Assembly (NCBI GenBank): GCA_000727475.1
Contig: KL647313.1
Coordinates: 663,665-727,664 of the forward strand
Direction of reading: 5' to 3'
DNA: 64,000 bases
Source: Sarcocystis neurona
Taxonomy: Eukaryota; Apicomplexa; Conoidasida; Eucoccidiorida; Sarcocystidae
Each line of letters begins with the position of its first letter. Position 1 is the first letter of the stretch. Below, piece by piece: positions 15,301-24,299 of the stretch. Position numbers and translations under genes: made by a program. The notes below the pieces were generated by a model. That model saw only the letters and a list, made by a program, of their open reading frames with translations, was not told where the DNA came from and searched no databases.

Positions 15301-18300
15301 CAGACATAGGTGCTATCTATCTATCTATCTATATGTATATATATAAGGGAGACATGACCTGCAGCTGTCTCTCTCCTGGATATATAACGTCAACCATTCT
15401 CTGTGAAGAACATATATGAGTAAATATATATATGTACATATATATGTAACACACACATATATATGCATATGCAGGGCATATTTTTAGATTTCTCTTCCGC
15501 GGGTAGAAGTGAATTTTTGTGAAGGAGGTCAGAGATGTGTCAGCCTCATAAGCAGACGCACGCAGATCCCCATGTGTGGATCCGCTGGACGTCTTGAGAA
15601 CTTTTCTTCACCGACGACAACAGTGAGAGAGAAACGTCCACCAGCAGGAGAGGTGTCTGTACACCACACGCTGCGCCACATACATGGCAAGAGACAGGTA
15701 GCTACATAAATATACATGTGTACAGAAAGGAACAGCTATACAAGTATATACAGATATGGAGAAAGAAAGAGGCAGACAATCATACACAGATATATATACA
15801 CATATATACGTATATGTAAGCGAGAGAGAGACACATACACAGATATATATATGGAGATAGAGAGAGACAGCGAGAGAGAGACAGGCAGATAGATAAATAT
15901 ACATATATATATACATATATTCGTACAGAGAGAGCGACAGATGGATAGCGAAGTACACATATATATATATATATATACTATACTTAGAGAAAGAGAGCTA
16001 CAGATAAATATATATATATATAGGGAGAGAGAGAGACAGATGGATAGCTAAGTACACATATATATATATATATATATAAGAGAAAGGGAGCTACAGATAC
16101 ACATATATATATATATATATAGGGAGAGAGAGACAGATGACGAGAGACTGCATACGTGCAGTATTCACTTACGTGAAACCCGCCCTACGTACAGCAGTAT
16201 CTTTGTTTCTCTGTCTGTATGTCTCCTTCTCTTCCCACACATACACATACGTATCTATAAATATATATATGTATGCATGCGGCATGCGTGTATAGAGAGA
16301 ACTCAACGACCTATGTAAAATACACGTACAAATATACGCATATAGAATATATATATATATATGCATACGCGAGCATACCGGTACACAGATATACAGGGAA
16401 CAGAGATAAAAAATCTTATATACGTATATGAGTATCCCTTCTGCAGGTGTATAGACATATATACAGAGAGAGAGACATACGTACGTATAGGTGGTACATA
16501 CATGTATGCTATCATAGCGATGGTGCCATACACACAGAGATGGGACACAGCTATACATACAAAGATATGTATATATGTATATGTAGTGATGAATGTAGAG
16601 TCTTACCATAGATAGAGATATATAAAAATACACACACATATATGTATACGTGCTGATAACTAGTATACATGGTGGTACACAAAGAGAAATACACACACAG
16701 ATCAATAGATAAATATGGATGTATATGTACTTGTGAATTTAGAATATTCTACTACACACAGAGATACATACAGAGGCACCCAGACATGCATACACACAAG
16801 TGCAGTGGTGAACAGAGACCATCACTCCCCCTACTCATACGCACGAGATGATACGCAGCATATATATATATATATATATGTAGTGGTGCTTCACGGCGAC
16901 TGATACATGCCGAGACATAGACACAGAAACAAAGATATACAAATGCACCAGGGAATGATGATGATTACGACACACAGGAAAACTTACAGAAATCCAAGTT
17001 AACAGACAAACATATATGCCTACTGGCTAAGAAAGGCATATACTCTCTCCTTCCGTCCCCTGCAGAAGATATGGACGTGTTTGTGTCACACACGTGGGTG
17101 CCGGTTTTGTACAACTTTTTCACTGTTAAATGAACAACCGCACGTCTACTTATGTACACACATACATGTTTATATCCGTCGTAAATAGAGTATACTCACA
17201 GATTTCTATATATAGATGTATGGAAGGTGCACACGCTTGTGGAGTGTACGTACACTGCTATATACTCTCTTTACGCGGCACCTGCTGTTCTGCTTCTCTG
17301 TTGTTTACCACACGGCCCTCTTCACAGCGACTTCCTTCGGCGCACCTGCTTCTTGCCGTCGCAGTGAAGCGTGCATTTCTTTAATACATCTAAAAAGTGG
17401 AAGAAATCTTTCACACACATTTTATCTTTCTGTCAATCTATACAGACAGATTTACATCTGTACATATAGGTATCTCTACAGACACAAACTCATACATATA
17501 TATATAAGCGAATCTTCACACACGGTTGATTTTCCCATCTATACAGACACAATAATATATATATATAGACATACGTATAGGTAGGTCTCTCTATAGACAC
17601 AGACTCATACATATATATGTAGATCTCCACCCACACATTTTAGCCGTGTATCAATCTATAATCCGAAAGATCGACATATACATATATATGTGTCTGCGTG
17701 AGTAGGTAGACGGCTACGTGGATGAATACCGAAATAAGCAGACACAGAGACAGACACACGTGTATATGAGTATCCGCGCATATATGTATCTACACATACG
17801 GTACGTATATATATATATATATATATATTTTTTTCTAAGCCACAGGTACCTTTGTGTAGATCTACACGTACAGGAAGTATAGACATCTTAGAACCATACG
17901 TCAGTTCGTGAGACACAGACATCCTTCGAATGATTTCGAGTGTACATACACTCCACAGAGGAAGTCTCACCGTTGGGCTGCTTACCTTTTTCTTTGCTTC
18001 TGGATCCGCGTGTTTGTCTGGATGCCACTTGATGGCCAGTTTTCGGTACGCCTTCTTCAAGTCGGCCTCTGTCGCTCCCTTCGTTACTCCGAGAATTTTA
18101 TAGTAGTCCTGCAGCAGCACCAGCAGCAGCACCAGCACGGCAGCGGCAATACCATCAGCAGCAACACCAGGAGCAGCAACACCAGGAGCAGCAACACCAG
18201 GAGCAGCAACACCAGGAGCAGCAACACCAGGAGCAGCAACACCAGGAGCAGCAACACCAGGAGCAGCAACACCAGGAGCAGCAACACCAGGAGCAGCAAC

Positions 18301-20717
18301 ACCAGGAGCAGCAACACCAGGAGCAGCAACACCAGGAGCAGCAACACCAGGAGCAGCAACACCAGGAGCAGCAACACCAGGAGCAGTAGCAGCAGCCGCA
18401 TGAAGCAGCAGAAGAAGCAGCAGCAGTACGACGCGGCAACGCCACAAGCAGCAGCAGCAGCATGTTGGAAAAGCAGTCGCAGCACCAGTCGTACGACAGC
18501 TGCAGCAGCAACAGCAGCAGCGTGACACAGGGTAGCAGTCCCCACAAAATAGCAGCGTCACGTGGAGCAGCAGCAAAAGCAGCACTGCAGAAGTCGAGGC
18601 GTACCCGCAGCAGGAGCAGAGGAAGCATAACACAGCAGCAGCAGACACGCGCGTTGAGCTACGCAGCAGCCGCAGCGTCAACAGGACAGACGGCGCAGAG
18701 AGAAAAAGTGCCAGCAGCATCCGCCTACCGACCCCGAAGCAGTAGCGCTGCAGCAGCGAGATACCACCTGGTCAAGCTAAGGTTGCTGTAGCAGCAGCAG
18801 CAAGAGGACTGAGTTGCTCTTGTGTCTTAGCCGCAGCAGCGACGGAAGAACGACAGCATGCAACACGGGAAACAGGCCGCTGCAAGGACGGCAGCACTCA
18901 GGAGCAACAACGTCAACAGCCGCAGGGAACAGCAGCAGCTGCCCCAGCGGCAGGCTCCAGCAGCGGAGAGACGGTAGACCCTGCCAGCAGCAGAGCCAAT
19001 AACATGCGATGGCAGTCGCACCATCCACTCGAAGCAGCCAACGAGAGCAGCAACAGGACGACCAGCAGCAGCAGGACGACCAGCAGCAGCAGAAGGACCG
19101 GCAGCAGCAGGTGTGGCAGCAGCCGCTGTACTAACAGCAGCACCAATAGCGGCAGCAGTATCGAACAACAGCCTCAGCAGCCGCAGCAGTCGTAGCAACA
19201 GCCGCATCGGAAAGCGGCAGCAGCATTCAACAGCAGCAACAGTCAAGAGCAGAAACTCCCCTCCGGAGCCGCAGCAGCGGTCACGAGGAGCACAGCTGTA
19301 GTAGGAGTAGTAGGAGGAGGAGGAGCATCGGCAGCAAGGAGTCACAGCAGGCAGCAGCACCTGCAGCGGCACGACTCGCAGTGGAACAGCAAGGGCAAAA
19401 ACGTCCATCAGCAGCAGCAGCGCTCAGCAGCAGCAGCGCTCAGCAGCAGCAGCGCTCAGCAGCAGCAGCGCTCCGCAGCAGCAGCGCTCCGCAGCATCAG
19501 TCAACAGCAGCAGCAGACAGGTGCGGTTGCTGCAGACGTCACGGGGGACAGCCCTGAGGAAGCGCAGCAACAACGCAGCCACAGCAGCAGCCCGGTACCA
19601 CTGACCACGTGTGTGTATATATATATATATATATATACATATAGATAGGGAGAGAGAGACAGAGAGTGGATAGACAGTGGGAGATATGGCTGCTAATGTC
19701 AGTGTGCCGTATCCTGAGTAGAAGGGCAGGCATGATGCACGGAGGAGCAGCCGCAGCGCCGACAGCAGGAGAGATGTAGAAGCCGCGCTTCAAAAACGCT
19801 CTCCTGCCTGCCGCTGGACACTCACTGCTCTCGTCTGCAGCACGAGCAGAAGTTTCACTATTAACTGGGAAACTGCAAGTGTTCTCCTACATTTGCCGCT
19901 ACTTGCAGTTGCCCATTACTCTTGCTGTCTTCCTCCTACAAGTTGAACGGCAGCAAGAAGAGTCTTCCGTGTGGCGGGCTGCGGTGGAAAGAAGACTGTG
20001 GAGCAACACTGACGCGCACACATATACGCGTGTGTAATTACACCAGGAGCGGTGTATATGTGTGCAGGGGTTGTACCGGCATAAGTACTGCGACGTAGCT
20101 ACACCACTAGTGCTGCGACGTAGTTACACCACGAGCAGTGCATATGTGGATAGGGGGTGCATCTATGGGTGTTGTGGTGTATTTACACCAGATTTGTGCA
20201 TATGTGGACAGGGGTGTATCCACGGGTATTGTGGTGTATTTACACCAGGAGTTGTGCATATGTGGACAGGGGTGTATCTAGGGGTGTTGTGGTGTATTTA
20301 CAGCAGGAGCTGTGCGCATGTATACAGGGGTGTACGTACGGGTGTCGTGGTGTATGTACATCAGGAGCTGTGTGTATGCATATCTGGGTGTATCTATGGG
20401 TGTTGTGGTGTAGTTACATCAAGAGGTGTGCACACGTGCGTAGGGGTTGTGTCTACTTCTACGTACACCTGCACGCACGTAAAACACACGTGTGTATGTT
20501 AGCAGAGGCGAGTAGAGGAATTTCCGCTAGCTCACCTACAGCAGAGACGTGTGTGGACACGCGTGTACACACGCATGCGTACAGACGGACAGAGGGATTT
20601 CAGAGGTACGTCTGGGTATGTCCATGAATAGGTGTATGTATATACAGACGTAAAGATGCATGCCATGGGGGAGCAGGAATTACGCTAACGACTGTGAGAC
20701 AGTCTCACCTTCCCCAT
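206..20717 (-). CDS. Type II DnaJ/Hsp40 co-chaperone (Sis1/DNAJB class), 10 exons, 3' end outside window
   Basis: Hsp70 co-chaperone that delivers clients and stimulates Hsp70 ATPase. Exons on the minus strand: 20717-20709, 18108-17986, 14859-14694, 12716-12558, 11140-11080, 8758-8723, 7493-7436, 5078-5059, 2725-2663, 287-206 (777 nt, 259 codons). All junctions are GT-AG and keep phase. The J domain begins [11 protein letters not shown] and carries the HPD motif at residues 32-34. A Gly-rich linker (about residues 78-98) is followed by a [14 protein letters not shown] segment. The client-binding domain reads [15 protein letters not shown], then [32 protein letters not shown], and ends at [16 protein letters not shown]. 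There is no CxxCxGxG zinc region, so it is type II rather than type I. The last visible exon ends in phase 0 at a gtgaga donor; the expected following segment (ALTG-like) is not seen in bases 1-205, so the rest lies beyond the left edge. Introns are 1.2-3.1 kb and repeat-filled. Family assignment is firm; each exon edge was read by eye. Confidence 0.9.
741..1260. repeat. TA/TG microsatellite block in DnaJ intron 9
   Basis: Alternating tatatg, cacacata and tatgtatg runs, including a tatgtatgtatatg array at 1165-1250. No coding evidence; short frames here are microsatellite translations. Confidence 0.85.
1480..2570. repeat. CA/GA-rich block with a 67-bp direct duplication
   Basis: acacgg, gagaca and cacaca motifs dominate. 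A segment from about 1511 (atacagggagagacgg...) recurs from about 1578, a 67-bp spacing with near-identical sequence. The whole block lies in DnaJ intron 9. Confidence 0.8.
5059..5078 (-). CDS. DnaJ micro-exon 8 (20 nt)
   Basis: Minus-strand reading: a tttttgttgcag acceptor, then GGA TGG AAG GAA GGG ACG CG, then a gtacgt donor. It encodes GWKEGT plus two bases of an Arg codon. This fills exactly the gap between NVLSIDVKP (exon 7, phase 0) and ITFAGEGDQ (exon 9, which supplies the third base). The motif GW(K)xGT is invariant in the DnaJ C-terminal domain, so the exon is needed for function. Confidence 0.85.
5281..7290. repeat. CTG (CAG on minus) trinucleotide tract in DnaJ intron 7, with gap
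   Basis: Imperfect CTG repeats, with a nearly regular tcttcgaactgctgctgc unit at 5370-5450. The tract gives long poly-Leu, poly-Gln and poly-Ala frames in several phases. It lies wholly between exons 8 and 7 of the DnaJ gene, so it is intronic. Confidence 0.85.
6478..7194. other. Assembly gap (717 N)
   Basis: A run of N flanked on both sides by CTG triplets. The gap is likely a collapsed or unspanned CTG array, and its true length is unknown. Confidence 0.99.
7590..8620. repeat. TA/CA microsatellites with a 62-bp direct repeat
   Basis: TA and CA runs in DnaJ intron 6. Two copies of a segment beginning atctacgtata at 8178 and 8240 share ctatatgcgtagagtacatatccac. Each can fold through ctacg...cgtag arms. 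Confidence 0.75.
8723..8758 (-). CDS. DnaJ short exon 6 (36 nt)
   Basis: Encodes [13 protein letters not shown] once split codons are completed from both neighbours. It follows the exon ending EELY-AC and precedes the exon starting G-TACCGG. The lysine-rich LKITR strand is the conserved continuation of client-binding domain I. Flanked by a gcag acceptor and a gtacgt donor. The exon sits alone between TA/CA microsatellite blocks. Confidence 0.85.
8820..10120. repeat. TA/CA microsatellite block in DnaJ intron 5
   Basis: Long tatata runs (9270-9330, 9620-9650, 9720-9800, 10090) mixed with acatac motifs. No coding evidence. Confidence 0.8.
10340..10670. repeat. 20-bp minisatellite (about 15 units) in DnaJ intron 5
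   Basis: Unit close to gtctacatacacacatacat repeats with little drift. Since 20 is not a multiple of 3, all three plus frames give the same 20-residue repeat, which mimics a protein. Confidence 0.85.
13080..13480. repeat. Cluster of GTGTAC palindromes in DnaJ intron 3
   Basis: Two perfect 14-bp palindromes GGTGTACGTACACC at 13108-13121 and 13404-13417, plus degenerate or half copies around 13207, 13250, 13274, 13309 and 13448, in about 400 bases. The segment is GC-richer than the surrounding TA/CA and purine-rich DNA. Confidence 0.75.
13790..14030. repeat. TA/CA microsatellite block in DnaJ intron 3
   Basis: tatata and acatac runs without coding evidence. Confidence 0.7.
14170..14420. repeat. 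CAG tract in DnaJ intron 3
   Basis: Imperfect CAG triplets on the plus strand (CTG in the sense of the DnaJ transcript), followed by a purine-rich gaagaag segment to 14640. Intronic. Confidence 0.8.
14940..17830. repeat. TA, CA and GA microsatellites filling DnaJ intron 2
   Basis: Long TA runs with gagagacaga blocks. A segment of TA run plus gagagagagacagatggatag...agctacagata recurs between about 15925 and 16130. A perfect AGTGTACGTACACT palindrome lies at 17243-17256 and a related GAGTGTACATACACTC at 17938-17953. Confidence 0.75.
18112..19520. repeat. 15-bp minisatellite and CAG tract in DnaJ intron 1
   Basis: About 15 near-perfect copies of gcagcaacaccagga at 18157-18386, then imperfect CAG triplets and five cgctcagcagcagcag-like units at 19410-19500. 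The minus frame GVAAP... runs into the DnaJ exon 2 but is cut off by the cag acceptor before GAC TAC TAT. Confidence 0.85.
20041..20460. repeat. 57-58 bp minisatellite with palindromic core in DnaJ intron 1
   Basis: Unit starts at about 20117, 20176, 20233, 20291, 20349 and 20407. Each begins with ggtgta-tt-tacacc or a variant and continues with caggagttgtgcatatgtggacaggggtgtat-like sequence. Two further half-units precede it. Copies differ by point changes, so it is an old array. Confidence 0.85.
20709..20717 (-). CDS. DnaJ coding exon 1 (9 nt, Met-Gly-Lys)
   Basis: The reading ATG GGG AAG followed directly by a gtgaga donor joins in phase to the exon beginning GAC TAC TAT at 18108. The product starts [11 protein letters not shown], which is the normal start of Sis1-type proteins. 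The 2.6 kb intron between them holds the CAG tract and the 58-bp minisatellite. The open frame running upstream of DYYKILGV through the 15-bp repeat is rejected as the N-terminus because it is pure repeat translation and a cag acceptor sits exactly before GAC. Confidence 0.75.
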
Positions 20718-23700
20718 CTTCAAAATTCTCGGGAGGGAGTCGAGCGCGCTCTTGACCGGAGAAGCTTGCGTTAGCTACACAGGAAGCAACACCGCAGGAA
20801 GGCCGGCTCCTCAACAATCAGTTGGATAATTAGGTGGATATTTAATCGATGTGCGTTGTGTACGCAGAGGTTTGTGCCGCCGCTGTCCTTGCGAGGGGGC
20901 AACAGGAAATGTGGCAGGAGAACGCGGTGGCCGTCTTCTCAACAAAAGACTATGCCGTTTTCCTCTGTATACGATGCGGAGAAGAACCGCTGCGGAACAG
21001 CCTTCCTAATGACGAAAAAGAGGAAGCTTTCTTCCGGACCAGCAAACGTAGGAACGAAGACGCCTCGAAGACGTTTATACGTGCGCCGAAATATAAGAAG
21101 GAAGGCGTTTTTGTCACCTCGGCGCGGTAATGCCTGAAAAAGCGTTTTCCTGCTTGACTTCAGAAGCACAAACGCTGTGGGAGGTAATCAAACGTCTGCC
21201 TGAGGGGATGTACACGTAAACGCCTACCCTCACTCAAAGATGAAAGTGACTCGCTGTTTAAAAGAAGGAAAATGCAGACAAGTGCTGCGGTTCATCCGCG
21301 GCAAACCGAAACCGATGGAACGGGAGCCCCACTTGGGTACGCACGCGTTTACATGTCAAGGAATAGTCTGGAAAATATGAGGTGCACAACATTTCCACTC
21401 TATTCAGTGCAAAGGCTCATTACGAACTTCGTGTAGGCGATGAATCAACTGGATGAGAGACGGCAGCAAATACGAACCGGAATTTTCCAAAAGCAAAAAC
21501 CTCATCGTAGTACGATTTTAGGCAAAGAATGGGCAAAGATTGGCACGATTCGAGTCATATTGTAGCCGAAATGAGCTCCGTTGAAAAGCGCATGCCGTTT
21601 TCCAGGTTTTCCTCTCGTCCACGGACGAAGCACTACTCGTAGACACTGTGTCGCTTCGGCCTTCACTTAGTCGCAACGACTGCGAGTATGTTCCGCGCAG
21701 AAAACTGCAGAAGGCATGGAAGTGTCTTCTACGCCATTCAACAAGACGTACGAATATATTAATTGCGTTCGAAGAGAAAGTGAATATGAGGGACACACAC
21801 ACCGTGCGCGTTTGCGTGACTTAAAACGCACACTTTGTAATGTAGTCGGCTTCTACCTACGTAGTTGAGGCCGTACGTACACTGCACCTCGAGCGTCCTC
21901 CTCCTGAGGGCACGGGAAGACGTACTTGTGCAGCGGGTGAAAACGTCAGGCGACGAAAGCCTTTCTGCGAGGTAACAGAAGTGCAATTAGCGGCTACTTC
22001 TTTCTCTACCTTGCGCCGTAGGCAGAAGAAAGCAGGACCCTCGCGAAGACGTGCTCTAGTCGCGTGCTGATCGGCGAAGGAAGTACAATGGGGGGAGGAG
22101 CCAGAAGCTCAGATTAAGAGTGGAGTGAAGCACAAGAAACCAGTGGCTTGAAAACCAAATATCAACAATATCGCAAAGCAGTGGCAATGCAAAAGCACGT
22201 TGCGAGTTCGGGGCTGAATTGACATGCCCTGTGCGCGCGATGAATTCCAAGACGGGAAACGCAAGCCCAACGACTTTGATGCACCACAGGCAGAAGAAAA
22301 GGCCTTCCCTGTAGAACGAAAGTGTCTCTGTACCACTAAATACCCTTGCCGTGAAAATTTCACAGCCCCCACCCGCTTGTGCCCGCATGCAAAGCAAATG
22401 CAACTCTCGTGCAGGGAGCCCCAACAGTTGGCTGGTACGGCGGAAGGGCTTGTCAAGCGCGAAGTCAGACCGCCGACACACGGGAGGCAAAGGGGGGAAC
22501 GATGCAGTCTGTCGCAGAAGTTTGCCGAATTTTAGAGGCGAGAGGTGAGAAGTAAGTTCTGTTTATTTCCTTTCTTTAGGAAAGGCCGTGACGAGCCGTC
22601 CTTTCATGTGCTGAAGGTGACGCTAGCATCGACACACCTCAGTTTGAAGGCTGGAAACGCGATTCACTGCGAGACATAAGCAAGATGTTATGGATTCTCA
22701 GAAGAAAATGGTGTGCGTGAATGCCCTGTCGCAAGTATCGCTGGGACTCTAAGCCATCACGGAACGTAAGGCTGTTCCCTGCAGTGGAGACAGCCTTCAC
22801 CAGTCCGCTCACGGAAGTTCGCCACAAAGGGTTTTCGCCACAAAGGGTTTTCGCCACAAAGGGTTTGCGCCACAAAGGGTTTTCGCCACTGTTCGGTGAA
22901 GAAACGATATTGGGCACGTCCGACTCAATGAAATCAGATGAGCGTTCAGCAGGGACAGTTGTGCGTGGCCGAGAAAGCCATTTGTCGACTAAAGTCGGGC
23001 CGATCCGACGACCTGCTGACATGCCGGTGCTTCACTATAGTGTTGACATACACAAACATACAAGATGTACACCTTGACACATGAGGGGAGTAAGGACGCT
23101 TCGTCTTGGCGTGGCCGCCTCGTATAACTGGGCACGTGGAGAGGACCTGCGCACACGGGCCACCTCTGCACACGGGCATTCTCCTCCGCTTACTCAGCTG
23201 TCGTCAGCACGACGAAAAAGTGTCGCGGCGTACACGTGTATTTAGTTACACATGTGCACATAGATGCAACTAGGTTCATACTGAATTCCGCAGCTACGCC
23301 GGTATGTCACATGTAACTACGTCTGCATAAACGGACAGGGTTGCACAAGCCCCACAGCACAGTATGTATGCGTTCTACCTATTTGCGTATACATGCTGTT
23401 GTGATGAACAAGATACTCGTTTTAGGAGGCAGGCGACTTTGCCCAGTGGGAGTGTGACGGCATGAACAACACCAGCTATTGCGCATCTATCGAAGCACAT
23501 GTATACGGCCAACTGTGAGCGTTACGTTTATCCGCTGCAGGTGCCCCCCCCAAAGGCAAGCACACTGCCCGGAACATTGAAATTAGACCTTTTTGCGTAG
23601 CTGTACACGATAAGTGGCCACTTGCATGTACTTTGAGTGTACTTCTTGCGCTGAGCGCGTGCGCGGGCCGGGGTCAACCGCCTAAAGTCCGCTGCAGATG

Positions 23701-24299
23701 CACGCAAGGCGTAGCGTGCATACTTCGCAGCCTACGTTTGGGGTTATCTACGTATTCTTGGAGCGGCTCGCCACTTTCACTTTGCGGTTGGGAGGACGCT
23801 GCGTTGGTGAGAGCACGTAAAGCCTGATACCTACACAACTGTCAAGAGTGTACTGCAGACGCTCTAAGCACATACTGGGGATGGACTGGCGCACCCCTCA
23901 GGGGACAGCGTAACTAGGTTTACTCCTATCACATGTCTGCCGTGCCTGCTTGTCATTTAGAAATCCACTCTCCATCTGCGTGCTCAGTCGAGGGAGGGAG
24001 AACAAAGGCGCGCGAGGAACTATGTGTGCGACGTCATCGTTGTTCCTAAGCAATAGTAGACTTCCGACTTCCCCACGCCTTTTTTGACAAACACGTACGA
24101 TTTATCTGGTATCATAAGTGGTCACGTGGGCCCCAATACGTACGGTCAACCAAGTCGAAATCAAAGCTCACTTGGACGAGGAAAGTCAATAGTGGTGTCG
24201 TGATGCCATCTTTGTGATGTCGGTCACCAAACTGTTAGCCAACAAATTTGCGTGTGCTAAGCCAGTTTTTCTGGCTGGGCCCGCACGCAAACTCACACT
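20718..24299. other. Repeat-poor spacer between DnaJ start and CWC2 end
   Basis: Presumably holds the DnaJ 5' UTR and promoter (minus strand) and the CWC2 3' UTR. Frames of 60-144 codons at 20845-23170 show no conserved motif. The only clear structure is the 16-bp tandem repeat at 22820. No TATA-like element stands out. Confidence 0.6.
22820..22883. repeat. Four 16-bp units containing telomere-like AGGGTTT
   Basis: Four consecutive copies of cgccacaaagggtttt with a single change (final t to g in copy 3). AGGGTTT is the coccidian telomere heptamer in rotated form, but it is interrupted by cgccaca. Confidence 0.9.

Noticed and set aside
17656..18720. 354-codon minus frame that fuses a GVAAP repeat to the J domain
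   Set aside because: The repeat part is translation of the 15-bp minisatellite. A cag acceptor lies exactly before DYYKILGV and the 9-nt exon at 20709-20717 gives a normal N-terminus.
20845..21170. Overlapping 93-codon plus frames upstream of DnaJ
   Set aside because: Two plus frames and one minus frame are open over the same bases with no conserved motif; more likely promoter or UTR sequence.
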